NCBI GenBank assembly: GCA_050260415.1
Contig: JBLNCE010000120.1
Span: 1 to 50,907, forward strand
Direction: 5' to 3'
Origin: JBLNCE01 sp050260415
GTDB lineage: Bacteria > Bacillota > UBA4882 > JAAYXC01
DNA: 50,907 nucleotides
The notes beneath the pieces were generated by a model, which did not search any database, was not told where the DNA came from, and worked only from the letters and a program-made list of their open reading frames with translations. Shown piece by piece: positions 38,889 through 46,913 of this stretch (positions within the stretch are counted from its first letter, which is position 1; every line of letters begins with the position of its first letter). The position numbers and the translations under genes are program-made.

Positions 38889-39873
38889 TGTCGGTTCGGT
38901 CAGTACCAATCTGGTCATCCTGGACGACCGGCGCGAACTCGTTGAGAAACTGTATTTGCGCACGCGCGGCGACCCAATCGGCGCGCTCAAGGCCTCCTTG
39001 CGCACGCTGGGCCCCCGTCTCGCGGATCTGGCCGTGCGCGGCCTCGGGGCCACCGGCAGCGGCCGGCAACTGGCCGGGGTCATGCTGGGCGCGGATATCG
39101 TCAAGAACGAGATCACCGCGCACGCCGTGGCGGCGCAACGGCTCGTGCCCGACGTGCGCACGGTCATCGAGATCGGCGGCCAGGATTCGAAGATCATCAT
39201 CCTCCGCGAGGGGGTGGTGGTCGATTTTGCCATGAACACGGTCTGCGCGGCCGGTACCGGCTCGTTCCTCGATCAGCAAGCCGCGCGCCTGGGCGTCCCG
39301 ATCGAGGAGTTCGGGGACCTGGCGGGGCGGAGTACCGCGCCGGTGCGCATCGCCGGGCGTTGCTCGGTCTTTGCCGAATCGGACATGATCCACAAACAGC
39401 AGGTCGGCCATGCCCTGCCCGATATCATCGCGGGTCTGTGCCAGGCGCTAGTGCGCAATTACCTCAACAACGTGGGCAAGGGCAAGGACATCCGCCCTCC
39501 GATCGTCTTTCAGGGGGGCGTCGCCGCCAATGCCGGGATCAGAGAAGCGTTCCGTGAGGCTTTGGGCTGTGAGATCCAGGTCCCCGAGCATTTTGAGGTC
39601 ATGGGTGCCATCGGCGCCGGATTGTTGGCGGCGGAATCCGCCCCGGCATATGCGCGCTCCAAGTTCCGGGGGATTGGCCTCGCCGAAGAGGAGGTGCGCA
39701 CGACCGGGCGTGAATGCCGCGGGTGCGCCAACCAGTGCGAGGTGGTGACCCTGGAGGTGGCGGGGCAGGCCGCGGCCTCCTGGGGGGATCGGTGCGGCAA
39801 GTGGAGCGGCGCGCTGCGGGCGGAACCGAGCGCACCGGACCGGGAATTGGAGACGGCGGTGCCCGCTATTTGA
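38878..39873 (+). CDS. Acyl-CoA dehydratase activase (BcrA/BadF/HgdC ASKHA ATPase)
   Basis: A 331-residue ATPase of the type that drives electrons into 2-hydroxyacyl-CoA dehydratases or benzoyl-CoA reductases. The phosphate-1 motif GVDVGSVSTNLVIL is at the start and IEIGGQDSKIIIL near residue 95. The cluster cysteines lie in NTVCAAGTGSFLDQQAARLG and IAGRCSVFAESDMIHKQQ. FQGGVAANAGIREAF is the adenosine motif. A Cys-rich tail (ECRGCANQCEVV) is present. The TTG at 38878 gives a very short N-terminus. An in-frame CTG at 38863, 9 nt after AAAGGGG, would give MNQCYLGVDVGS, closer to homologues, and may be the true start. Last gene of the operon. Confidence 0.88.
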   Translation: MGVDVGSVSTNLVILDDRRELVEKLYLRTRGDPIGALKASLRTLGPRLADLAVRGLGATGSGRQLAGVMLGADIVKNEITAHAVAAQRLVPDVRTVIEIGGQDSKIIILREGVVVDFAMNTVCAAGTGSFLDQQAARLGVPIEEFGDLAGRSTAPVRIAGRCSVFAESDMIHKQQVGHALPDIIAGLCQALVRNYLNNVGKGKDIRPPIVFQGGVAANAGIREAFREALGCEIQVPEHFEVMGAIGAGLLAAESAPAYARSKFRGIGLAEEEVRTTGRECRGCANQCEVVTLEVAGQAAASWGDRCGKWSGALRAEPSAPDRELETAVPAI

Positions 39874-40029
39874 TCGATTCCGTGACGGCAAAGACCGCCA
39901 CGCCCCCATAGGCCAGATAACGGAGGCGCGGCAACATGGAAGGCTTCGGCTGGTCAAAAAAGATCTCGGCGCCCCCGTGATAGTAGATGATGCGGGGAAA
40001 AGACTGGCGCCGTTTGCCGATATGACGCC

Positions 40030-40560
40030 GGATTCCGCTCATCTGCGCCTTATGGTCGGCGTAGTAGACACCGGACAAAGCGAACTTGCGCAGGGGGGCG
40101 AAATGGCACTCGATCCGATTCAACCAAGAAGAAATCTGATTACCATAAGCGCCACGGGCATGACGTAACCAAGAGCCTGTACGCGACGAGGTAACTTCAA
40201 ATTGACCGGGCCGACGAAGTAGCCGGTGTTGCTTTACTGCGCCAAATGACTTCTCGGACATAGCCGCCGAGTCCGCCACGATGACCGTCTTTTCCGTTAT
40301 GAACCGCAAAAGCTTCGGGGCGTACTTGAGGAACCTCCGGCTCCACGTCTTATCGTCCAGGTTGCCGTCCAATGGCTCGCCGTAGAACGGTATTCCTTCA
40401 CCGTTGGTGGCGAGACCGTACTTGAACTGTTTTGGGCGGATTCATGTAGAGCCGTTTGATCCGTTTTTTTTAGCGTCGAACTCCGGGTCGTTCGATTCCT
40501 TCCAGGTCTTGGTGCGTTGATATCTGACCCCGTGGGCGGACGTATGTACACATGTCGATC
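40030..40560 (-). pseudogene. Remnants of two different transposases
   Basis: On the minus strand about 40560-40240 retains an IS4/IS1634-like middle section (QFKYGLATNGEGIPFYGEPLDG, then VIVADSAAMSEK), split by a frameshift near 40440. About 40170-40030 retains an IS630-like C-terminus (SWLNRIECHFAPLRKFALSGVYYADHKAQ). The two are joined in one frame that encodes no complete enzyme. No inverted repeats were found. This is debris of nested or successive insertions between the activase gene and the lysine riboswitch. Confidence 0.6.
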
Positions 40561-40792
40561 CCTCCCGTAGCTTCTGCTACTGAGGCATTCGACATCTTTT
40601 GGAAATCTTATCTTTTGATGCCGCTAACCGATCGTCGGGGATTAAGATGACACTTCATGGGTAAGAACGAAGTCGCGTCGATATGATGCAGGCAAAGACC
40701 ACAACCAGGGGCCTTGGCGACGACGTTGCCCGTCATGGCGCCCATCAAAACGGAAACGTATCGGGGCTTTCATACCGTGGCGCCGTCCTCTA
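40561..40792. other. Intergenic region between transposase debris and the lysA promoter
   Basis: No gene or repeat is recognised here. The stretch may contain more unrecognisable insertion-sequence debris. Confidence 0.5.
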
Positions 40793-40821
40793 TTGACCGT
40801 CTCGTTCCGTCGTGTTAAAAT
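40793..40821 (+). promoter_or_regulatory. lysA riboswitch promoter
   Basis: TTGACC (40793-40798), a 17-bp spacer and TAAAAT (40816-40821). The predicted start is about 30 nt before the lysine aptamer. Confidence 0.8.
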
Positions 40822-40849
40822 GAACACAACTTTATATTACCTCACTTCC

Positions 40850-41010
40850 TCCGAAGTGGGGTAGAGGTCGCGGAGCCGATCAGTAGGCCGTCCATCCGGG
40901 CCCGGTAGCCCGGACGGCGCGAAAGGCGTCTCCGCCGAAATCGTCTCTCCCTTCCGGGCGGGGGGACGGTTGGGACCGCGTCCGAACAGGCGCGGGACTG
41001 TCATGGCCGA
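40850..41010 (+). promoter_or_regulatory. Lysine riboswitch (L box)
   Basis: Conserved L-box elements occur in order: GGGTAGAGGTCGCG (40858-40871), AGTAGGCC, a hairpin GTCCATCCGGG/CCCGGAC-like, GAAAGGCG (40921-40928), CGCCGAAAT, GGTTGGGACCGCG and finally GGGACTGTCA (40994-41003). Just after it, ATGGCCG can pair with CGGCCAT (41003-41031), providing the alternative fold. A terminator at 41073-41098 lies before lysA. Lysine binding is expected to favour termination. Confidence 0.9.
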
Positions 41011-41072
41011 TTCTGCGCCAGAGCGGCCATGGAGCGCTATCTCACGCGGCGGTGGAGGGATGCGTATGCATG

Positions 41073-41098
41073 CGACCCTTTACCGGGTCGTTTTCTTT
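41073..41098 (+). terminator. Expression-platform terminator of the lysine riboswitch
   Basis: CGACCC pairs with GGGTCG around TTTACC, followed by TTTTCTTTT. About 170 nt of leader with AGGCAAG-type heptads (41101-41158) and a CT-rich tract separate it from lysA. Confidence 0.8.
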
Positions 41099-41100
41099 TA

Positions 41101-41158
41101 GGTATGAGGCATGAGGCAGAAGGAAAGAGGCAAGAGGCAAGAGGTAAGAGGCAAAAGG
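41101..41158 (+). repeat. AGGCAAG/AGGCATG heptad repeat
   Basis: Eight or so 7-bp units (AGGTATG, AGGCATG, AGGCAGA, AGGCAAG twice, AGGTAAG, AGGCAAA) in the lysA leader, after the riboswitch terminator. Confidence 0.7.
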
Positions 41159-41269
41159 GTTTTCGAGCTTGCACCCCTTCACCCGTTCGCCTCTTCCACA
41201 CTCCTCTACTCCCCCTCTCCCCCTCTCCTCCACTCCCCTCGCTTCATCACTATACAGGAGGCCTAGACC

Positions 41270-42610
41270 ATGCGCGGGACAATGCGGCGGAACAAGGAAG
41301 GACACCTTGAGATCGGGGGCTGTGACGCGGTGCAACTGGCGCACCGCTACGGCACGCCACTCTACGTGCTCGACGAGGAAGACATCAGGGCGCGCTGCCG
41401 GGCTTATCGTGGGGCCATGGATACTCATGCGCCGGGCGGTATGATTGCCTACGCTGGTAAAGCGCTGCTATGCATGGCGATCTGCCGCTTGGTGGCCGAA
41501 GAGGGGTTGGGGCTCGATGTCGTTTCCGGCGGCGAGCTTCATACCGCTCTTTGGGCCGATTTTCCGGTGGAACGCCTCCTTTTTCACGGCAACAACAAGA
41601 GCCCGGCCGAGCTCGAACAGGCCCTGCGCGCCGGGGTGGGCACCATCGTGGTCGATAATGAGATCGAGCTGGCAACCTTGGCGGAATTGGCGCGGGCGAT
41701 GACGGTCCGGCCGAAGATCCTCCTGCGGCTGACGCCCGGTGTGGAAGCGCATACGCATCAGTATATCCGCACGGGGCAACAGGATTCGAAATTCGGCTTC
41801 GGCATCGGCGACGGGCGGGCGCAGGCAGCCGTGGCGCGCGCGCTTAGTCTTGATTGGGTGGAACTCGCGGGCTTTGACTGCCACATCGGCTCCCAGATCC
41901 TTGACTTGGAAGGCTTCCTGGCCGCGGCGCGGATCATGGTCGATTTCATGGCCGAGATGCGGGCCCGGCATGGTTTCGTGGCGCAAACAGTCGATCTCGG
42001 CGGCGGCCTCGGTGTCCGATATACCAGCGCCGATAACCCGCCCGCCATCGCCGATTGCGTCCGGGAAGTCGCCAACGCGCTTGGGGAGGCGTGCCGGGAG
42101 GTTTCGTATCCCCGTCCGCGCCTGATCCTCGAACCAGGCCGCTCGATCGTGGGCGAGGCCGGCACGACCCTCTATACGGTCGGAGCGGTCAAGGAGCTTC
42201 CCGGGCTGCGCCGTTACGTGCCGGTGGATGGGGGTATGGCGGATAACCCGCGGGTGGCGCTCTACCAGGCGGTCTATGAGGCCGCACTGGCCGACCGCCC
42301 CTCGACCGGTAAGGATGTCCTGGTCACTGTGACCGGTAAGTGCTGTGAGTCTGGGGACATGCTGATCTGGGACGTGCCGTTGCCCAACCCAAAGCCCGGC
42401 GAGATCCTGGCGGTCTTCACCACCGGCGCGTACAATTATTCGATGGCGAGCAACTATAATCGCCTCCCGCGGCCGGCAATGGTTAGTTGTTACCGGGGAC
42501 AGGCGGATCTCTTCGTCGCCCGCGAGCGATACGATGATCTTTTGCGGCTGGATCGCATTCCCATGCGTCTACGGGGCGCGGCGGAGGCGGCGGCCTCCAA
42601 TGCGATCTAG
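41270..42610 (+). CDS. lysA: Diaminopimelate decarboxylase
   Basis: A 446-residue PLP enzyme that decarboxylates meso-diaminopimelate to L-lysine. The PLP lysine is Lys64 in AYAGKALL. HIGSQILDLEGF and DLGGGLGVRY form the phosphate and substrate regions. LILEPGRSIVGEAG and the active-site GKCCESGD from the second monomer follow, and AYNYSMASNYNRLPRP is near the end. AGGAGG 8 nt upstream supports ATG 41270. The lysine riboswitch upstream confirms the pathway. dapA lies 246 nt downstream without its own riboswitch. Confidence 0.96.
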   Translation: MRGTMRRNKEGHLEIGGCDAVQLAHRYGTPLYVLDEEDIRARCRAYRGAMDTHAPGGMIAYAGKALLCMAICRLVAEEGLGLDVVSGGELHTALWADFPVERLLFHGNNKSPAELEQALRAGVGTIVVDNEIELATLAELARAMTVRPKILLRLTPGVEAHTHQYIRTGQQDSKFGFGIGDGRAQAAVARALSLDWVELAGFDCHIGSQILDLEGFLAAARIMVDFMAEMRARHGFVAQTVDLGGGLGVRYTSADNPPAIADCVREVANALGEACREVSYPRPRLILEPGRSIVGEAGTTLYTVGAVKELPGLRRYVPVDGGMADNPRVALYQAVYEAALADRPSTGKDVLVTVTGKCCESGDMLIWDVPLPNPKPGEILAVFTTGAYNYSMASNYNRLPRPAMVSCYRGQADLFVARERYDDLLRLDRIPMRLRGAAEAAASNAI

Positions 42611-42685
42611 GCTGTTTAGCTCATCCCCGGCCTTCGGCCACCTCAGACCCGGGAAGGGTCAGAGTCGCGAAATCCAAGGCCTGCT

Positions 42686-42715
42686 CTGAGCCATCCTGGC
42701 TTTCGCAGGCTTTCC
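42686..42715 (+). repeat. Dispersed repeat block B, copy 2
   Basis: Identical over 30 nt to 315-344. It lies in the lysA-dapA intergenic region and precedes block A here, the opposite order to the first locus. Confidence 0.8.
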
Positions 42716-42766
42716 ACCATCGTGGCGGAGGGATGGATGGCCGCGACCCCTCTCCAAGCTTAGAGA

Positions 42767-42831
42767 GGGGGGTGGGTTGAAAGCGCAAAACAAAGGTGTT
42801 TTCGCAACCTGATCTAAGGGGATACCCAAAT
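42767..42831 (+). repeat. Dispersed repeat block A, copy 2
   Basis: Matches 99-163 over 65 nt with about four mismatches. It ends 25 nt before the dapA start codon, so part of the dapA leader is repeat-derived. Confidence 0.85.
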
Positions 42832-42856
42832 CGATCGGTAAGAAGGGGTGGGTTGC

Positions 42857-43720
42857 ATGAAGGTCGAAGGAGTTTGGCTGCCGATCATCACGCCGTTCCG
42901 TGATGACAAGGTGGACTTCGCGTCCTACTTCAAGCTGATGGATCATTATATCGCCAAGGGGATATCCGGCCTCGTGCCGCTGGGTACGACCGGGGAGAGC
43001 CCCACGATTTCGGAAGCCGAGTTTGAAGAGATCGTGGACAAGACGGTCACCCACAATGCCGGCCGCGTCCCCATCCTGATCGGCGTCGGCGGCAATTACA
43101 CGAAAAAGGTCATCAAGACTTTGAAGATGGTGGAAAAATACAAGGTGGACGGCGTCCTGTCGGTCTGTCCCTACTATAACAGACCGGACCAGAACGGCAT
43201 CTATCAGCACTTTAAGCAGATCTCCGAGGCGACCGACCTTAGAATCGTGCTCTATAACATCCCCTACCGGACCGGCAGGAACATCGAGAACGAGACGATC
43301 CACAAGCTGGCCGCCCTCGGGAACATCGTCGGGCTCAAGGACTCATGCGGCGATATCAAGCAGACCACGGAGCTGCTCTTGCACCCGCCGGCGTCTTTCT
43401 CGATCCTGACGGGCGAGGACGCCCTGTTCTACACGACCCTGGTCCTCGGCGGCAGCGGCGGGATCTTGGCCGCGTCCCATCTCGCCACCGAGAGCTTTGT
43501 GGAGGTCTACCGGCTGGTCAGAGCCAACGACCACCAGGCGGCGTTGAAGATCTGGCGGGGGCTGGCGGAGTTCGTCCCGCTGCTCTTCAAGGAGCCAAAT
43601 CCGGCGCCCATCAAATATTGCCTGAAACGGCGGGGCTTGATCCAGTCGTTGGAGACTAGACTGCCGCTGACGGAGATCTCGGAGGAACTGAAAAGGCAAT
43701 TGGATCGGGTTTTGGTTTAG
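42857..43720 (+). CDS. dapA: 4-hydroxy-tetrahydrodipicolinate synthase
   Basis: A 287-residue class I aldolase that condenses pyruvate with aspartate semialdehyde, the first step specific to lysine and diaminopimelate. LVPLGTTGESPTISEAEF carries the pyruvate-binding GTTGE motif, YNIPYRTGRNI the catalytic Tyr and GLKDSCGD the Schiff-base Lys. Related enzymes of the N-acetylneuraminate lyase family share these features, but the position after lysA favours DapA. AAGGGGTGGG before ATG 42857 may act as ribosome binding site. A clean terminator follows. Confidence 0.92.
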   Translation: MKVEGVWLPIITPFRDDKVDFASYFKLMDHYIAKGISGLVPLGTTGESPTISEAEFEEIVDKTVTHNAGRVPILIGVGGNYTKKVIKTLKMVEKYKVDGVLSVCPYYNRPDQNGIYQHFKQISEATDLRIVLYNIPYRTGRNIENETIHKLAALGNIVGLKDSCGDIKQTTELLLHPPASFSILTGEDALFYTTLVLGGSGGILAASHLATESFVEVYRLVRANDHQAALKIWRGLAEFVPLLFKEPNPAPIKYCLKRRGLIQSLETRLPLTEISEELKRQLDRVLV

Positions 43721-43747
43721 ATAATGGGATACGCAAACTAGGAAGAA

Positions 43748-43776
43748 GGAGGCGGGATGACCCCGCCTCTCTTTTT
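43748..43776. terminator. Terminator after dapA, shared with the convergent gene
   Basis: GAGGCGGG pairs with CCCGCCTC around a short loop, followed by TCTTTTT. It lies 8 nt from the stop of the convergent minus-strand gene and probably serves mainly dapA. Confidence 0.88.
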
Positions 43777-43783
43777 GTGATTT

Positions 43784-44539
43784 CTATTCGCCGGCCACGG
43801 CGGGCGGGTTGTCGTCGCTGGGCGGTTCGCCGCCCGCGGGTTTGCGTTTCTTGTAGAAGAACACGTTTACGAGCACGATTACCGCCGCTCCGATCGCGAC
43901 CAGCCAGATCCATCCGCCGCCGCTCTTACCGGACGCCGTCTGGCCGGCACTCTGGGCCGGTTCATTGCCGCCGAGTTGCTGATAGGACGGTGGGGCGCTA
44001 TCGAGACGCACCAGACTGAGGTCGTCAAAGTACGCCGTGCCCGAGACCTCGTTGCAGTACATGCCGAGCCTGGCGCCGATGACTACTCTGTCCTGGCTGG
44101 AGTGCGTGCGGAAGTTGAGTTCGGCGTAAGTCCAGTCCGCGGTACCCTCGATCGGCGTCGAGTAGTTGTACTGCCCCATGACGCAGAGATTCGCGCCGAC
44201 CTTGCCGGCCGCCACATTCTTGACCGCGATCCAACCGGAAAGCCGGTAGAATGTGTCAGGGGAGACGCCGACCGTCTGGATCATACGCGCGTCATTGGCC
44301 GTATCGGACTTGATCTCCAGGGAGTATTTGCCGCTGTGCGCCTTGGCGGAGCTCATCGCGTAGGTGGAGGTTGCTTGCCAGTAATCAATCGCCCAGCTCA
44401 TGGGGATGTCTCCATTCGGCTCCTCGAAACCTCCATTTAAGAGAAGATTCTCCTCCGCGCCCACCGCGGCCGTGAGCCCTACGGCCAAGGCCAAGGCCAA
44501 GGCCAAGATCAAAAAGAGGATTCCGGATCTGTTGGACAT
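43784..44539 (-). CDS. Secreted, membrane-anchored carbohydrate-binding-like protein
   Basis: A 251-residue surface protein. A signal peptide (MSNRSGILFLILALALALAVGLTAAVGA) is followed by a beta-sandwich domain of about 160 residues starting LLLNGGFEEPNGDIPMSW and ending GTAYFDDLSLVRLD. This is the CBM4/9-type pattern that binds glycans. A Ser/Gly/Gln linker, a membrane helix (WIWLVAIGAAVIVLVNVFFY) and a charged tail complete it. AAAGGAG precedes the ATG. It lies downstream of the glycosylation operon on the same strand and may bind its product. The ligand is unknown. Confidence 0.78.
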   Translation of the reverse strand: MSNRSGILFLILALALALAVGLTAAVGAEENLLLNGGFEEPNGDIPMSWAIDYWQATSTYAMSSAKAHSGKYSLEIKSDTANDARMIQTVGVSPDTFYRLSGWIAVKNVAAGKVGANLCVMGQYNYSTPIEGTADWTYAELNFRTHSSQDRVVIGARLGMYCNEVSGTAYFDDLSLVRLDSAPPSYQQLGGNEPAQSAGQTASGKSGGGWIWLVAIGAAVIVLVNVFFYKKRKPAGGEPPSDDNPPAVAGE

Positions 44540-44617
44540 ATGAATGCCACTCCTTTCCTTGATTGGTCAAACCCGGCCATAATTATACTCCGGTATTACT
44601 CTGCGGAAAATGATGTT

Positions 44618-44648
44618 CCCCGAGCGACGAGCGACCAGCGACGAGCTG
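44618..44648 (-). repeat. GAGCGAC heptad repeat
   Basis: Units GAGCGAC, GAGCGAC, CAGCGAC and GAGCTGC with period 7 between two minus-strand genes. The reverse complement of this family is at 11870-11905. Confidence 0.65.
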
Positions 44649-44660
44649 CGTAGTTATGGT

Positions 44661-46913
44661 CTATAGTTTATAAATCGACAAATCCCTTCCGGCATCCCTA
44701 TAGACGAGCGGGAAATTCTGATCGAAAAACTGCTGATTGACCATATATTGCCCCGTACGGTTGCCGTTTTCGACCACGAGGTAGCCAATCTTGTTTTGCG
44801 CGGCCAAGGATCGGACCCGCGCCGCGTCCCCGCCCCGGAAGAGCTCGCGGACGGTGGCTTCCCGGGCCGAGGTTTCATACCCAGCCGACCAGGCGAAATA
44901 GGGCCACCCATAAAAGATCTTCCTTCCGGCCAGTAGGATCGGGTGCGTGACATATATATCCGTGAGAAAGATCGCATCGGGCGGGGTGTTGTCGCGGACC
45001 CAGAGCGTGAGCGGATCCCGGGTGTCGAACGGAATGGTGGCACGGTCCATGTTGTAGAGGGTAATCATATCCACCACGCCGGTAACGGTCATGAGCAGGA
45101 GGAGGACCACGGCCATGGTCCGTCCGGCAAATGGGAGGATGGGCCTGAATACGGGCGCCAGGCCCGCGCCTAGAGCGCGCGCGGTTTTTTCCATCCGCCT
45201 CAAGATTGAGCTAATCCGGCCCGGCTCCGCTTCAGGGGGGACGGCAGTCTCCGCCTCCGTTGCGGCCGCGGCCTCTGCATCGGCTGGTTTATCGGTGCTG
45301 GCGGCCGCCTCCAACGCGGCTGGCGCTCCGCAGCCGATCGCCGCGGCACCGCTCCCGGAACCCGCCTCGAGCAGTCGGATGGCCAGGCCGGCCACGAACA
45401 CGTTCAAGAGGTTCACGGTCATCATCACGTATTTATGGCTGACCGCCAGGTCCGGCGTCAGCTGTACCGTCGTGGCCAAGACCAACGGCGCGGCAAAGGC
45501 CAATGCCATCCATCTGCCGCCGCGCGGCAATATGAAGAGACTGGCCAGTACCGCCAGGGGGAAGACGCCGAGCACTTCGAGATAATACTTGATGATGCCC
45601 ATCAGATCGCGCTGACTGGCCAGAAACCCCAGGACGATCCGGGGTTGGACGACGGATTTACCGGGACCCACGAAGAACAACGATTCCGCCAGGACCATAA
45701 AACCCGTAATCACGGCGATGTTGATGAATTCCAGGCGGTGCTTGGCGGCGAAGGCCAGGAAAGCCAGGATGAGCAAGGTTCCGATGACGACGGCGCCGTT
45801 CCAAAATCCCATCAACCCCAGGATGACGCCCAGGAAAAGCGCGCGCTTCGGGTCCTGGGGCCACCAGGCGTCCTCCGACTGGAACAGTTCCCTGCACCAG
45901 GCTTGTACGGGCCGAGGTTCTTTCCTGGCGTTCGCCAAGGCGGCGGCCATTTTTCTGATCGTGGGGAGAACGACGATCAGGATCAGCAGCATGATACCCA
46001 GTGCGAACGGGAAGTGCCGCTGGTTGATGTATGACTTCTGCGCCCAGAGCCCCCAGTTCTCGCACTGCGTACGGCCGATATGGTCCGCGTTGCGCAGAAT
46101 GCGCGCCAGGACGGGGGCGGTGTTGCTCGCGAGAAAGGTGAAGATGGCGAAGGAACTGCGAAAGAGAAACAGGATGGCGGTGATGATCCCGGCCAGCCTT
46201 CGGCGGAAGACCAGGGTGGCAAAGGCATAGAGGAGCATGATGAAGGCGGTGAACGAAAGGATGCTCGGTATATTGAAGGCGTGGTCGAGGCGCAGACCGA
46301 GAAATTCAAGGTTGCCCGCGAGAAACTGGAACATGAAGTGGTACCGGACCGTGCCGTCGGGGAAGTGGGGATACTGCGTCGGAATGTTCAAACCCTGCGA
46401 AAACGAGCGGATCATGGCCAGATGCGGCCCGAAATCGCTGTAGACGGAGAGCCCCACCCGGGCCGACGTGCCCGAGATGTTGAACGAACGGTAAATGAAA
46501 ACGCCCCATACTAGCGTGGCAAGCAGGATGAACGTCAATTCCACGCGATGCGCAAGGCAAAAGTCTCTGAAATTCGCGATTCTCAGTTGCGCGAGCGCCT
46601 TTGTCAGCCGCTCCGGGCGGCGGGTAAGCCGGTAGGCGGCGAAGAGGGTGAAGGCGCCGAGCAAAAGCAGATCGGCGTAGAAGAGCGGCTTTTTCGTCCA
46701 TACGAAAGCGTAGGCCAGCAAATACGCGGCCCAAGTCACGCTCAAGGTGCCGACGAGGAAGGATGCGGGCCAGGTCAGCATCCAACCGGGTAGGCGGACC
46801 TTGCCGTCCGATAGGCCGCCGCCCTCGGAGACTGCGGCCAGTTGCGGCAGAAAACGCTTGATCAGTGCATGTCCAACGTAGATTGCCAGCACGAGGTAGA
46901 ATAAACCTAGCAC
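44661..46913 (-). CDS. Large polytopic membrane protein, probable GT-C glycosyltransferase
   Basis: A 750-residue protein with about 13-15 membrane helices. The extracytoplasmic loop after about residue 150 contains SVYSDFGPHLAMIRSFSQGLNIPTQYPHFPDG, with acidic and histidine residues as in GT-C sugar transferases that use polyprenyl-phosphate sugars. Around residues 540-590 there is an Ala/Glu-rich low-complexity linker. The soluble C-terminal segment has DTRDPLTLWVRDNTPPDAIFLTD. Its start overlaps the GT2 gene by 7 nt. With GtrA and GT2 it should transfer a sugar across the membrane to a surface acceptor. The exact family is not certain. Confidence 0.7.
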   Translation of the reverse strand: MLGLFYLVLAIYVGHALIKRFLPQLAAVSEGGGLSDGKVRLPGWMLTWPASFLVGTLSVTWAAYLLAYAFVWTKKPLFYADLLLLGAFTLFAAYRLTRRPERLTKALAQLRIANFRDFCLAHRVELTFILLATLVWGVFIYRSFNISGTSARVGLSVYSDFGPHLAMIRSFSQGLNIPTQYPHFPDGTVRYHFMFQFLAGNLEFLGLRLDHAFNIPSILSFTAFIMLLYAFATLVFRRRLAGIITAILFLFRSSFAIFTFLASNTAPVLARILRNADHIGRTQCENWGLWAQKSYINQRHFPFALGIMLLILIVVLPTIRKMAAALANARKEPRPVQAWCRELFQSEDAWWPQDPKRALFLGVILGLMGFWNGAVVIGTLLILAFLAFAAKHRLEFINIAVITGFMVLAESLFFVGPGKSVVQPRIVLGFLASQRDLMGIIKYYLEVLGVFPLAVLASLFILPRGGRWMALAFAAPLVLATTVQLTPDLAVSHKYVMMTVNLLNVFVAGLAIRLLEAGSGSGAAAIGCGAPAALEAAASTDKPADAEAAAATEAETAVPPEAEPGRISSILRRMEKTARALGAGLAPVFRPILPFAGRTMAVVLLLLMTVTGVVDMITLYNMDRATIPFDTRDPLTLWVRDNTPPDAIFLTDIYVTHPILLAGRKIFYGWPYFAWSAGYETSAREATVRELFRGGDAARVRSLAAQNKIGYLVVENGNRTGQYMVNQQFFDQNFPLVYRDAGRDLSIYKL

